Shown piece after piece: positions 41,421 through 54,039 of a stretch of DNA of 64,000 bases (the first letter of the stretch is position 1; each line of letters opens with the position of its first letter). This DNA comes from Maylandia zebra (Eukaryota; Chordata; Actinopteri; Cichliformes; Cichlidae), in contig NC_135172.1 of assembly GCF_041146795.1 (NCBI RefSeq), forward strand, positions 36,813,623 through 36,877,622, written 5' to 3'. The position numbers and the translations under genes are program-made. Under the pieces are notes generated by a model, which saw only the letters and a list, made by a program, of their open reading frames with translations, was not told the DNA's origin and made no database searches.

Positions 41421-43613
41421 CTTTCTCCTTTTAATGTTTCTGTCTTGGTCAGTAACTCACTCACATTATTCACATCTGCTCAGTTTAGTAGAAAAAGAAA
41501 AAACGACTGCAAACCAGCAGGACGAAAGTTGGGTATAGTACCTCAGGCACAAACAGTTTAAAGTCAGCATACAGAAGCAGCTGCAGGCGTCCTAAACAAA
41601 CAGCCAGTACACAGTGATTACAAGGATTACAACTGGAAGTAGCTCAAGGAAGATTAAAGGGGACCAGTTATGCTTCCCTTTACTTTCTGTCACACTTATA
41701 GACGAAACAAGGCCAAAGTTTCAAATCATGAGGTCAGCATATGTGTTAGGATTCCCTGTGAGTCAATATTTCTAGTTCAAGCCTGCTCTAAAGACTATTT
41801 TCTGTCTACTCTGTATGTCGTTAAAGAGGATATCTTTAATGTGTTCATTTCAGTGAGGTTCAAAACTTCCGTTTAGGAGGGAGCAGACATAAGAGAGGAA
41901 AAAAAAAAGCTGGCCTAAATTAAGATCTACAATAACTTGTTTCAGGCAGTGGATAAACTCGGACTGTAAAAAGGTCCTGAATGAGACAAATGATGATTAT
42001 TTTTAACTGTGTGACCTTCATAGCGCCTCGGTTACACTCAAGAACATTAATAGGACTGTAGAAACAAGCATTACAGGCCCCCTTTAAACTGTCCTGCAAA
42101 CAGGAGGACCTCCAGATTTCAGATGTTACAAGTTAATTCCTACACAAAGGCTACAGTGCAGTATACAGTGATAGCTACTGTATAAAGGTCATATTTAGAT
42201 ATGCAACTTTAATATTTGCTTAATGAGCTGCTTAATGAGCTGCTGGATGGCAGTAGTGACAAGATCCATTTAAACAGAAACATTTCAGGGAAAAGCATAG
42301 CTGTCACATCAGAATCGCTCCATTTCCTAATTTCAAAGTCTTCTTTATACCTACACAAATATACGAACAGTGCTAATTTGACCATTTCAAAATCTATTAT
42401 TGCTTATCATGTTTACCATATGTCCACCATGTAAGTCTAAGTGGCAGAAAGAGATACTATACATTCAAGTGCCTGTCTAAAATATACTGTCAGCTACCAT
42501 CAGTAAAAAGGTTTATGATAACATTAGATCATAAATCTTCAGCATGATAAATTTTATCTTTTATAACCCCAGTAAAGCAGAAAATAGTTGGTGTGTGAAA
42601 TGGTTGGAGGGAGGTAATAGGAAGGACCCGAATGATAACAAAATGGGGTTGGGGGGTATACTAAATGCTATTACTTTAACCACCATGAAGTCAAGTGGCA
42701 CCCCTCTCGATGAAAATCTGACAGAGACGATGATCTGTTTCGGTATTTTAACACCTGGATCAGCCGTGGCACTGCAGCAAAGCAAGAGCCCAAAAACTGA
42801 AGAAGTAACAGCAGTGATGAAGGCTGGCTGAAATACTAACGCCAATTCATGGCAGGAAGTAATTCATTGTCAGCTCATTCATTCACCCAGTCTGAAATAT
42901 TTTTAAACCAAAATATCAATCTGTGTTCTTCAAGACATGATGGGAAACGATAAACACAGAAAAGGCCAATGACAAAGCTAAACCATGTTTTTCATATACA
43001 TATCAAAGAAAAACAAACCTATTGCTTTTGTTATTTTCAGTTTTCCCATTTATCACAGCTTTGGTTTTGACTTGGTCACAAACACAATATTTGCTCAACT
43101 TTTCCATAAACAATACTCCAGATTCTTGGTCCCTATACCAGGGTCACTTTCCAGTGCTTTTAATTATTAAAACTGTTCCTTACATGGATAATGATTAATA
43201 GGCTAGTGCACTAGATTAGTGATGTAGGAGCAGAAATGTTTACAAAGCCCTGCTGTGCTTGATCCAACCACAGAAAACACAGAAGGTCCATGAGTTGTTT
43301 TTTTTTTGTTTGTTTTTTTTGTTTTTTAAGTTAGCCACCACAGCATTAGAGATATAGTGGAAGATATGCTGCGAATGGTAGGGTCCACAGGATGTAGTGC
43401 TGCCTCCTGTGATATGGTGTGGTACAAGCCTGAGAGAGCAGAAGTTCGTGTGTTAATGGGCAGAGCCTCTCTCTTTGCTCAGTGAGGGCACGGTGCAAGG
43501 ACAATCAGCAGGACGTACGGCGACAAGGAAGACAGCTCAGCTCAAAGTCCAGGGGTGTCATATGAGGAAGGTCAGGAGGGAGAGAGAAAGGAAGGGTTTT
43601 TTCCCCTCCCCTC
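41421..43613 (-). other. Convergent interval between myh11 and nde1; nde1 3' UTR
   Basis: No coding exon is visible. At least the right part should be nde1 3' UTR (reverse strand). The only nearby poly(A) word on that strand is the variant ATTAAA (43159-43164), so its end is uncertain. Open frames at 42544-42845 overlap on both strands and look like chance. Confidence 0.45.
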
Positions 43614-46600
43614 TCATAGCAGTATCTTGACCCCTCCCTGTGGAGACTGGGCACCATGGGAGATCCCTCTTGGAGGAGCTGGTCCAAACTCTAACCGTTT
43701 CACCAAACTGAAAAACAAAGTTCAACTCATGAGCTAAAGCTGTACATTCAGAGTCACAATCTTTTTTCAAATGTAGTTACAGTCAAAGGCCTCAAGGCTT
43801 TGCATTTGGACTGTTGCCATCTTGTTTTTTGTTTGTTGTGTTTAACAAGCACAGGGTGGTTCTGACTGAGAGACCCTTGTGAGTGCTTGTGAGTTAGTGG
43901 CTTATTAAACAAAGTTAGGCAGCCAGACCCTAAAGCATATCCTGCTTTATCATTCATTTCACATCTTGAATGGAGCCAGAATGCACAAAATAAACATCAT
44001 GTTTGTTCAGTAAGACTTCAAATTAATGAATGACTTTATAAAGTCATCAGGAACATTTTTACTCATGTCATAAAAGTAAAGAGGGGAGCATCATTCTCCC
44101 ATCGACCTTTTACAGAGTTCATTTTGCAACCCCCGGAGACGCCCCCTGCTGGCCATTACATCATGACATTACACATGTCACTGCTTGGGTTTAGCCCAAC
44201 TTCATCTGGCTTTTCAGGCCCAGAGGCCACATCCATTTTTAACTCTGTTCCCCATAAAGATGACATTTGACGGCACCCCTGTGCTGGTGTTTTGACACCT
44301 CAGTATATATTGATAGACGTGGAAAAACAACCGTTGGAATAGTTTCCAGGTTTTGTGATGGGTAGCTGGACAGGCAGAGCTCACCCCCTCAACTTCTGAT
44401 GCAAACCCGGCCATTTTGTTCCATATGCAGGCATGAAATATGACAGTAACTGCTCAGATCATAAAACAGCTTGAATAATTTCTCCTAGGAGAAGGTAAAG
44501 ACTCTATGCATAGTCTATACAGGTTATAACTGGTGTAGAGACCTATATATGCCAACATTCAACTACACATTACCTCATGTATTACATTGTTTAGCTACAA
44601 ACACCATTATCACCAGTTATCACTACCAGTTGGCAAAGTGGTAAAGATAAAAGGCACCTAATTTAAGGAAGTAAAATTAAAGTATCATGCAGATTCTGAA
44701 ATATTCAAATAGCCATTAAGTTTTATTAAATTCTGTTAGCATGCAATAAGCTACTAAACTTTTTTCCAGGGACAATCAACAAAAATAGAATAATAAAACT
44801 CTAAAATACCAAACAGCAACTTTAAGAGCTGGAAATTAGGCAAACAGAGAAGTAACAAGGTGCAATCTGGATCCATAAGAAGGCCAATCATAAAGTATGC
44901 AGATAGCTAGACGTGTATTACTCAAAACAGATCTTCTACTGTAAACTCATGATGACATTCCCTCACCTGTCATACTGAGAAGGAGGGCTCAGGCCCACCG
45001 CCTGGAGCTCAGCACCTGCATCTAAACCCGAAGGACTGCCAGGACCAACTGTAAGCGCCGGTCTGTTGACGGATGTGTCGTACACAAAGTCTCGACAAGA
45101 TGCCAACTTGGACTCCAAATTCTGGCAGGATTAAAATAAATAAATACAGAAATCAATAATAAAGACATACAAACCAACATAGCACTTTCAGTACAAGTAT
45201 TAACTTTCTTACTCCAACTTTTCTGAGTAGTTCCCCAACGATGTTGAGTGCAGATATTCTAGCCGATGTAGTAAGCGGGGTTCCTGTTAGACTATCGCCT
45301 AAAACAACAACCACACATAAGCTGATAAACACATGTTTTTTTAGTATAGAGGTACTTATTAAGATAGAGTTTTATATTACCTCTCCGGATGTTGGAAGCT
45401 GGGGTTGTGACATATGAACTAATAGGTTTGGAGGGTGTGACGGGGATGGAAGGATTTCCAGCTGAGGGTAACATCGTATCAGGACGATCTGTGTCTTTGC
45501 CCAGGCTGCTGGATGGCCGTCTCTCCTTCTGTCGTACAGCCAGCTCATGGCGAAGGTCTGCCGCAAGTTACAGAAGTAACAGAATTTAAACCATCTTCTA
45601 ACCAACCACCTATTATAGTTTTTCAGAAGTAATTTATATTTGTGGAAAAAGCTGGCATATGGGGCAGGCAAACATGATCAAAAACAAAAGTAAAGGTGAC
45701 GCTGGTTGCACAATGAAACCTGACGACCAACTGCCGGTTCAGTTTCTCACAGCACATTAAAAGCACATACAATATATTAACTGTGATAGCGTTCCACACT
45801 TTAGAAAGATTCACCAAGTGAATTTCCACACACCATATAACACTAAAATATATGCCTATAGCTGTCTGTGAAGACCAGTTAAGCATAGACTCATAAACAC
45901 TTATAAAACCCATTAAATAATTTTACCTAGGTTACTAGTTAAAACATATCCTATAAAATCATTATATATTAACAGTCAGATGTACAATAAACGGGAAGAA
46001 CAGGACATAAATAAAAACAGGAACTGCTGAATTAATCAAACTATCAAAATTCACTGAGTCAGTGATAAGAGAAATCAGCAGTTCTTGTGAACCTGAGAAG
46101 CTGAGAAGCTGCTTTGAGTGGATGATTGTGTGTACCTCTAGCTTCGTCCTTGAGCCTCTGAACAGACTCAAGCAGGTTCTCTTTCTCATCCAGCTCACTT
46201 TCAAGAAAGGCGTTTCTCTCAATGACCTGGTTCATCCGCTGCTCAAAGTCCTCCAGAGACATGATGGTAGCCCTGAGACAAGCAGAGAGGACATATTATG
46301 CAATATTGTTTATATATTGGCAAGTCTAACAGGCACAGCATGGCTGTGTGAACATGTACCAACTTTTAAGCACTGACCTTTTGGTTCTCTCCAGGTCATC
46401 ATTGGATTGCTCTAACTCTCTGATATACTTCTGCAGATGATCTCTAACTGCTCTGGTCTCTCCCAGCTCTTCCTCAAGTGTTGATATGTGCCTCAAAGCA
46501 TCAGAATGCTGGACTTCAAATTTCTCCTACAAAAAGCACAAGAACAAATAAACTGAAACTGACAGTGTCAGCTTGGCAAGGTCATGGCAAATTAATCAAC

Positions 46601-47328
46601 ACAGCTGCCGTTCATATTTTAATAAGAAAAGCTGACTATTTTATTAAACGTTGAGACAATAAACCCTTTAAAAAGTTCCCTCTCCCCACATTTGAGCATT
46701 TTTTGAACACACAACTGAATTTACTTTCTCCACTATGCTTATTTCCCCATGGACCACTGACTAAAATAGCAGTCAGCTGCTTTATACCCAGGCAGCAATT
46801 TTCCTAGTGGCAGTAGCAATAACAAGCTGAATGTTGGTAGGCTAAAAGCTGCTTGTGTGGGGTGTGTCTGTTCCAAATCCTCAATGTCACTAAGTGGAGC
46901 ATCAGTGCTTGTGTCCCTCTATTAAGGGGCCACAGCCTACTTAAAATCAAGGTTGTCTACCTTTATGTTTTCCAGTTCTACACGAAGCCGGTGATTATCC
47001 TGCAGGAGCTCTTTGTTTCGACCCTCACATTGCTTCAGCTCTGTCTCAAGCTCAGCCTCATAGTCCCGACTCATCTGCTGGAATTCCTGCAGCTCCTCTT
47101 GAGCCTCCTCAGCCCTGGTGACAGAGCAATGTACAACACCTCCAAAATATCAGCTCAGCACATGTTAAGAATTATATAACAATAACTGCAGAAAGTAATT
47201 TCCTAAAAGTAAGTCCTCCGATTGTATGCCTTTTTTTAGTACCTTTGCTCGTATCTCTCTGCTTGCTCCTTCCAGAAGCCCAGCTCCTCTTCTAGGGATG
47301 CAAACTTGCGTGTTGTCGGCTCTACCAT
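43614..47328 (-). CDS. nde1: Nuclear distribution protein nudE homolog 1, complete
   Basis: Eight coding exons in reverse order: 47243-47328, 46961-47114, 46378-46526, 46136-46272, 45381-45557, 45213-45298, 44967-45121, 43614-43707; 345 residues, human 335-346. NDE1 is a coiled-coil scaffold that binds LIS1 and cytoplasmic dynein at centrosomes, kinetochores and cortex. Residues about 8-190 are heptad-rich, with the NudE signatures [20 protein letters not shown] and [20 protein letters not shown]. The C-terminal half includes [20 protein letters not shown] and the conserved [13 protein letters not shown]. The final exon gives KRLEFG…GGVKILL, matching one of two known mammalian C-termini. Start [20 protein letters not shown]. 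It converges with myh11, as in mammals. Confidence 0.93.
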
Positions 47329-47713
47329 GTCTGCTGCTCCGAGTAAGGATGGAGGGAGGATTCAATCAAATTATAGCTTTCTCCTTTCTTAAATTACGTG
47401 GTTGTCTCACTTGGGGACACATCATTACAAAACCGTTAGCGAGTGCTAACTTTATTAGCTAACACAAATTACCTCCGCCGAACAATTTCCTTCACATACT
47501 TATGCCAAAAAAGGGATAACCAAAAAAATAGTTTTAAAGTTTATTTGTAGAATAGTAAAAAATGAAACGGAAACTTTTAAATCTAAATGCAATGTCAGAG
47601 AATGCATATGGCCCGGCTAAGTTTTTAGCTAACTTAAGCTAATATAGGCAGCTAACCGATCTAGTTCGATATGTGATTCTAAAGCTGCTCTAAACGGAAC
47701 TAAACACACTCAC

Positions 47714-47930
47714 CTGCATATGAAGGAACGATTAAAGCATGCTACAGCTAAGGGAATGTACTTCGATGTGATGATATTTTTTCCGGATTTATTGAGTATA
47801 CGTATTGAGAATTGCACAAACTAATCCTTCGTTACCACGTCGATCGTCTCGCCAACCAAATAAATACGAACATTGAGTTCGTGAAGCTCATTGGGCAACA
47901 CAGATGACGTTTTTAAAGATTAACCAATCA
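47714..47930 (-). promoter_or_regulatory. nde1 5' UTR exon end and promoter region
   Basis: A good donor on the reverse strand (ATGCAG|GTGAGTG, exon end 47714) suggests a non-coding first exon, spliced to the ATG exon near 47335. Upstream are reverse-strand CCAAT (47890-47894), a CRE half-site TGACGT (47905-47910) and a forward CCAAT (47924-47928). No TATA box is obvious. Confidence 0.45.
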
Positions 47931-48475
47931 TATGATTTAGCAGACCTGTAGGCCGGGAAGGCGGAGCCTCAAGCACAGTCCGTTGTTTCTGCTTTGTAAG
48001 GCGTTTATGATATTTCATACACTGCATTTATAATAAAAGAAATTATTGTATAGCCCTCACATTTAGATTTAGATTTTCTTTTTTTTTGTTTGTTTGTTTT
48101 TTGTTTCAGTATTCTGCCCATATTACTACACCGACTGTCTGACAGGGAAAGTGAAATGGAATTGAAGCACTTTTTTCTTAATACATGATAAAGCGTAAAA
48201 TGTTCTTGAGCTTTCATTCAGTCATCATTTATGTATGGGAAACATACAATGGTAGTGGCTCCACTGATGCTTTGTGTTATAAAAAAACAACAACAACAAC
48301 AACTGTATTTCAGAAATGGCTGAGCTACTGTGATTTCTCCAAACAACTATCTCTAGGGTTTACAGAGTGCCTATACTACTTTAAACTAATAGGAAATAAC
48401 TCAAATTACCACTTGTTCCAACCAATGTATGCAGAAGAACATCTCTGAATGTACAGCATGTCCAGCCTTGAAGCA
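47931..48475. other. Spacer between nde1 and panx1, left part
   Basis: AT-rich, with short T-rich and CAA-rich runs; no supported gene. Confidence 0.5.
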
Positions 48476-48477
48476 GA

Positions 48478-48957
48478 CAGGCTACAACTATATAAAATCA
48501 CAGTGAGTGCCTCACTTGTCAGCTTACAACGGGAAACTGAGGCTACTCACACAGGTTGATCATAACTGGACATCAGTTTGGAAAAAAGTTCTGATGAGTC
48601 TCATTTTCTGCATTCAGACATTCAGATGGTAGGGTCAGAATTTGCCATGAACAGCATGAAAGCATGGCTCCATCCTACATTGTATCAATGGTTCACACTG
48701 CTGGTGGTGTAATGGTGTGGAAGATATTTTGCTGCCACATTTTGGTCCCCTTAGTACCAGTTTGGCATTGATAAAACACCACAGCCTACCTTCAATATTG
48801 CTGATTTATGCTATGATTTCAGTATGGATCAAAATCTCTATACCCTGTTGAATAGATGTCATTATAAATTAAGGCAGTTCTGAATGCAAAAGGTGTCCAA
48901 TGTGCTACTAATAAGTTGTACCTATTAAAGTGGCCATGAGTGTGTATTAATTAAGTT
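48478..48957 (+). mobile_element. Degenerate Tc1/mariner transposase fragment
   Basis: Forward-strand sequence resembles a Tc1-like transposase with many stops: DHNWTSVW, then a CWWCNGVEDI/HFGPLS stretch related to the GGVMVWG…GPL motif of the family. The 3' edge reads AAGTTGTACCTATTAAAGTG…GTGAGTGTG-like, which I recognise as the common end of a widespread fish Tc1-like repeat. Not functional. Confidence 0.65.
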
Positions 48958-49640
48958 AGAAATAAAAGGATAATAATCCAAAATGGTCATTCTGGCAGTG
49001 ATACCATTAGTATTACAGTACTTGGAAAAATATAAATGTACCTTTCATGTAATTTGGACAGTTTAGGTTATATTTTAATTTTAGTGAGTGCAAACCAAAG
49101 TACATCATATACAGTATGCCAATGCTGATAACTTCACATTAGAAGGCAAAAATGCTTTACAACACAAACAAAAGTTCCAGTTTTTATAATATCAAGTGGT
49201 CTTAATTTATTGCGGCTTATTTTCAATAATTACACATGTAAACGAATAAAAACAAAGTGGTAAGAAGCTTCCCTCATTCTATAATAAAAGATAGGAAGCA
49301 GCTGTCCGAAGAACATGGCTCACTTTGATTTAAAGGCAATTTGGATCCTGAGCAAAGACGTGTGCAAAAAAAAAATAAAATAGGAAATCCTATGTAGAAA
49401 AAATTGCGACACCTGCTCCACTTATCTCTGGAGTATTTCCATGCATTAAAGTAAGAAGGTAAGGTAAACTGAATTGGTCAAACTACAGGTTTGTAGCTTA
49501 ACACGCTACAACAGCTCCAATAAAAACAAGTCCAAAGGAGTTCATCTCAGTGCTTCTTTTCCATCAGAGCATCCTCATCAGGTCATCTCATCAGAAGTAA
49601 CAAGGCACTGGAGGAAGACAAAATAAGTATGATGTTAAAT
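48958..49640. other. Spacer / panx1 3' flank
   Basis: AT-rich. Reverse-strand AATAAA words at 49649-49654 (48 bases after the panx1 stop) and 49206-49211 are alternative poly(A) signals for panx1. Confidence 0.5.
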
Positions 49641-49701
49641 ACAACACATTTATTTTGGCTCTCATCAGAACACTCAAGAGTTTATCCTTACATGAGAGTA
49701 A

Positions 49702-52700
49702 CTATTCTTCAGCCTTATCCGTTTCTTTGTTGTCCTTGTGAGAGCACGTCTTCTTACTGTCTAAAACATCAGTCTTCACCTGCCCCAGAGATCGCAGTAG
49801 ACACATGGTGTCAAACCCCTCATCATCAGCCTCTTGCAACAATTCAAGCACCTGTGGAAGAGACATTTTTCTAATTTTCCTAAGAAGAAAGGAACAACAC
49901 AAACAAGTGCCCATGCTTCACCCACAGTTTTAGTGTTGAGACGCACCTGCAGACACTTAAAGGACTTAAGTGCACTCAGGTTCTCATGCAGAAACAGCAG
50001 ATAGATACTGAGGTCATTGTAGACGGGGGTGACCAGACCCAGAGCACCAAATCCTGGCAGCATCTCATAAGGCCGAAGGAAGCTGGAGCTTTGACGTGCT
50101 GGCCCAAGAGCAGCATACACCACTAATGGAGCAAGAATCACATACACTCCCAGGTTGATATAGCTGAGAAGCCTGAAAACACCAACTGCAACAAGCTTAC
50201 ACTGAACAGGAGACGGCACCATGCTGTCGTTCTTCAGCACTCCTGTCCGCAGGTCACACGGAAACTCATCCGTGAGAGAAGCTAGCAGGATGTAATAGCC
50301 AAGGTAGATACATGCAAGCAGGAGGATCAGCAGAGTCAGTCCCCGACATGCCAGGTACTTGACCACAAGTCTGTGAGAGAAGCGCTTGGTCTTTAAATAC
50401 TGCTCCACTAAAGGGTATTTAAAGCAGCCTTCAGTCAGGTCCGAAGCACTGCAGCAGGAAAAAGGTAAATGAACAATTAGCATGAGATAAAATGACTTCA
50501 GTTTCATAGCACTTTGTGGAAAATAGTTTTTAAACTACATTTTGGGTTTTTTAATGATCACTAATATTCAAAAAATGCCCCACTTTGTATGTCAGGAGTG
50601 AAAGACAAGCATTTCTCCCTGCCAGCTTTGCTTCTTTAACACTACCACAAGATGGCACCAAAGATGCCATCACTCTTCAGCAGATACAAAATGAAAAGAA
50701 TTCAGATGTCCTGTGTACTGCTGCCTACCTTTCACCAAATAGCAGGAAGACCCAGTTAGCAACAATAAAATAAATGAAGCATTTAGCAGCTTTAAAAATG
50801 TGAGTGTAGGATGACTAAATGTTCTCTACATGAATACAAATATAGTACATTTCTCTTATATTTTTACTTGTACATATCTGAGATTCTTTTCAACCTTTTC
50901 GATTTGGATTTATTTATTATTTATATTGTAAAGCCCGATGGCGAGTAAATGCACCGAAATTTCGTTCTGGTGTGCACTAACAGTTGTATGTTCTGAATAA
51001 CAATAAAGTGGCTATTCTATTCTTTTCTATTCTAAATGACGTCTCTATAAACTGGCTGCATGTGTAAATTAATGGCCTCATATGTGTAGTTTGTCGTCAA
51101 AGTTCAAGCTAGCTCATACTATAATAAAAAAGTGGTAGACCAACATTTTAAATAAATACCTTCAGAAGACTTTGAAAAAAGGAGTCTCCCAGTCTAATCA
51201 CCTGCCAAAATCTACAAGAGTAAAGCAGTTGAGTACATTGACTGTAGGTGATAACAAGGTGTTTACCTCTGTGTGCCTTCGGGTGCATCCTTGCTATCTA
51301 AAGAGGCTAAATTCTTGGCTAGTCTGATGGCACGATTATAAAAGCGGTCTAGCTCCTCCATGATAAAGCTGAGATCAGAGGAGAGGTGCGGAGCTGCTGT
51401 GAAGCGCCAGAACAAGGCGGGGATGTACATGAGGATGGCCAGTGAGAGCAGGATGTATGGGAAGAACTGTGGAAGTCACAGAAAGGAAGACAAATGTATT
51501 AGTAGCTTTATTTTGGCTAATATTACTTTATAATGTTTATTCTTTTAATATTATAAAGAAAATAATGTCTTTGCCGTTCTTTGGTGCCCTCGCAGATGTT
51601 TTAGGAAGCACTCGTCTGGCAAAACTTGATTATTATGTTTAATTTGATCATCACCAGATTATGATGTGGGTATATACAAGGTTGTAGTTCGTTTCAGTGT
51701 CTACTAAGTAGTTGTTTAAATAAATTTGTAATGTGCCTAGCATCTGTTGAAAATATGAGACTTATTTCATTATGGTTAATGTAATATCTAATTTAGCTAT
51801 TCGAAGACCTACAAAATGAAAATTAATGACGTTTTACAAATGAAGAGGTAATTAATTAACAGAAGTATTAATCTGCCAATAAATTATAAAAAAAAAAACA
51901 TTAACAACTGATAAAAAAAAACAAGTGATAAAAATAGCATTTCATTAAATTAAAACTGACATATAATCAGCAATGCACTAGTTATAAATTCGATTTCTAG
52001 TATAATTAGATTTCAGCATAGTATTATGTTTATTGTGCAGGTATAAATGAGCATACTATATGTGTAAAAGATTTATTGCACAGGTGTGTATATGTTTCAA
52101 TACAAATTCCTGCACTTTAACATAACATTGCACCTTTTTTATAAACATGTCCAGTGCATTTACTGTCTGTGTTTGGTTATACTGTGTGTACCTTGTGTAG
52201 CCACAGTGGCGAGCTGTCTGCTTGCTGCTGCACTGCTGCCCAACAAAAAGAGTCCACGTATCCAGCCTGTCTCCAGGAAAAGTTAGTGGGAGGAAAGCAG
52301 CTGATCTGGGTGCCTGAGGACCCAGAGGAAAACAAAGAATCAGTGCTAATGGGTGGCTTGTTTTTTCAGAAAAATTAATGCAGCCTTCTTTTTTCTGCAC
52401 TCATGGTCCAGTTGCTTTGAATTGCTTTCAGCATATTTTGAGCCAATAATTACGTCATCGCCTGTTGTGGCAGGGATTCAAAGTATGCACAATTAAGAAA
52501 AAAATGCCCCTCATACTCAGTGGACAGGAACATCTTCCATGTGTTTTCTGTTCACTAGATACAACCACACCAACTATCAGTTATTTGAGCTCCAGCATCA
52601 GAGCAATGACCTTTTGATGTTTAGCAAAAGTGCAAATTTTGAAATTTTGTAAATAAAACAAAATAAAATGTAAGATGACAGTCGTCATTTTGGTGTCCTG

Positions 52701-53809
52701 ACTTCTTTTAAATACAGTCTGTGATCCTGTTGCCATGCGTTAACTTGTATTGTTTGGGTTTTACCTCTCCCATCTTTTCACGCACTTGTTTGGTATTTTA
52801 TTATTTATGTAACTAACCTTTGGAACTAAGAAACTGGAACTAAGAAGTAAATTCACTGCTTTTCTGCAATTTTCATACTTAGCCAAGCCACCCAAATTCC
52901 CACACGGGACCCTGTGGCATGCTGATGTTTGACACCCATCCTATGGCATCCCATTTCTGCTTAAAAATAAGCCAATTCGCAACTCAGTGTTTCTATAGCT
53001 CAGAAGACTTTCCTTCCTGCAGCTATTTTTTTGTGACTGCCACACTATTTTTAATTGGGAACATTAATAATAGATTTTGAACCACTTTGCATTTCAACCT
53101 CAGAAGCACAACAGTAGTTCCCACAAGGCTTGCAGAGTAATGATCCATCTGGTCTGATTATGGACAGTGTGTTGGACTATGAGCATTGTGACCTAAGGGG
53201 ATTATGTAGATTTGTGAAACTGCTGATGGAGCTAGATTTTTGTTTACACTCCAGAGGGAGGTATGCAGATCAAACTTGTGCCATATGTGTTTGTGTCTTT
53301 TCTCGCACTCATTGCATTCAGAAACAAGCTCATCCATGAAAAGAACACGTGTGTCAGCATGCCACTGTTTTCACCATCATCATCATCAGCACCAGCAGCA
53401 GCTGCAGAGGCAGCAGGATGCTTGCCTCACTGTCTGGGAGTGAAAGGAGCAGACGGGTGGAGACTCAAACCACACCTTCTTCCACACCTCTGTCCTTCTG
53501 CATAGTAAAACACTCATCTTCACCCTACACTCTATGTCAGTTTGATTTTATTTAAGGAACAATAAGTTTCCCTGCCGGGATTGCATTTTCCCACATAATG
53601 AAACTGTCTCTTCACACATTTAACTCACCCACTGAGACCTCCTGAGCAAAGGCGAGCGAGATGAGGAACAAAGGCAGTCCCACCGCCAGAAACGTGACTA
53701 TTTTGTCCACAGCCAACTCGAGACGGATGCCTTTGTACTTGGTCTCCGTCGGGTCCTTTAACAAAAAGTCGGAAAAGACGTACTCGGTGGCTACGTGTGC
53801 GATCGCCAT
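49702..53809 (-). CDS. panx1: Pannexin-1, complete
   Basis: Five coding exons in reverse order: 53629-53809, 52192-52313, 51267-51466, 49947-50448, 49702-49851; 384 residues. Pannexins form plasma-membrane channels releasing ATP. The start [19 protein letters not shown] matches vertebrate PANX1; an in-frame codon upstream is not conserved. Four membrane segments: [50 protein letters not shown] and [19 protein letters not shown]. Extracellular loop 1 has SCF…FSWRQ…SFCW, with two cysteines and the Trp-Arg pore pair. Loop 2 has two cysteines and the N-glycosylation sequon NDS. The cytoplasmic tail has DVLD (363-366), aligned with the human caspase site DVVD, but is short (human PANX1 has 426 residues). 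Teleosts have panx1a and panx1b; which one this is cannot be decided here. Confidence 0.94.
50925..51045 (+). mobile_element. LINE 3'-end fragment in panx1 intron 3
   Basis: Contains CACCGAAATTTCGTTCTGGT followed by ACAATAAAGTGGCTATTC and ATTCT repeats, the typical 3' terminus of fish L2/CR1/Rex-like LINEs, antisense to panx1. Confidence 0.6.
51468..52190. other. panx1 intron 2, no specific feature
   Basis: AT-rich intron between panx1 exons; no repeat or extra exon recognised. Confidence 0.5.
52314..53628. other. panx1 intron 1, no specific feature
   Basis: A 1.3-kb intron with CAT/CAG-rich words around 53370-53420. Forward open frames of 60-80 codons overlap one another and show no domain. 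Confidence 0.5.
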
Positions 53810-54022
53810 GTCAGACGGGAACAAAAAGTCGGTGCCGTCTAATTGATGGGAGAGTCCGTTTCTTTTCAATTAAGCAAACAGCTTCTGGTGTTTCAACGAT
53901 GTCGAGTCGCTCTCACGGTGGATAGTGTATGTATAAAAGGACAAAAATAACGGACCCACGTCCGTTCACAACGGGGCTGATGGTTGAACCTGTTTCCCTG
54001 CCTACCCCAGACATCAACGGGA

Positions 54023-54036
54023 GGGGGGGGGGGGGG
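54023..54036. repeat. Poly-G run
   Basis: Fourteen consecutive G just upstream of panx1; able to form G-quadruplex and prone to length change. Confidence 0.85.
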
Positions 54037-54039
54037 TCT

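Noticed and set aside
43505-43687. 60-codon reverse frame overlapping the last nde1 exon
   Set aside because: The conserved nde1 C-terminus is in another frame after the acceptor at 43708; this frame is a shadow.
52056-52400. 114-codon reverse frame over panx1 exon 2
   Set aside because: The true exon is in a different frame (SCF…FSWRQ…SFCW) with proper AG/GT borders at 52313 and 52192.
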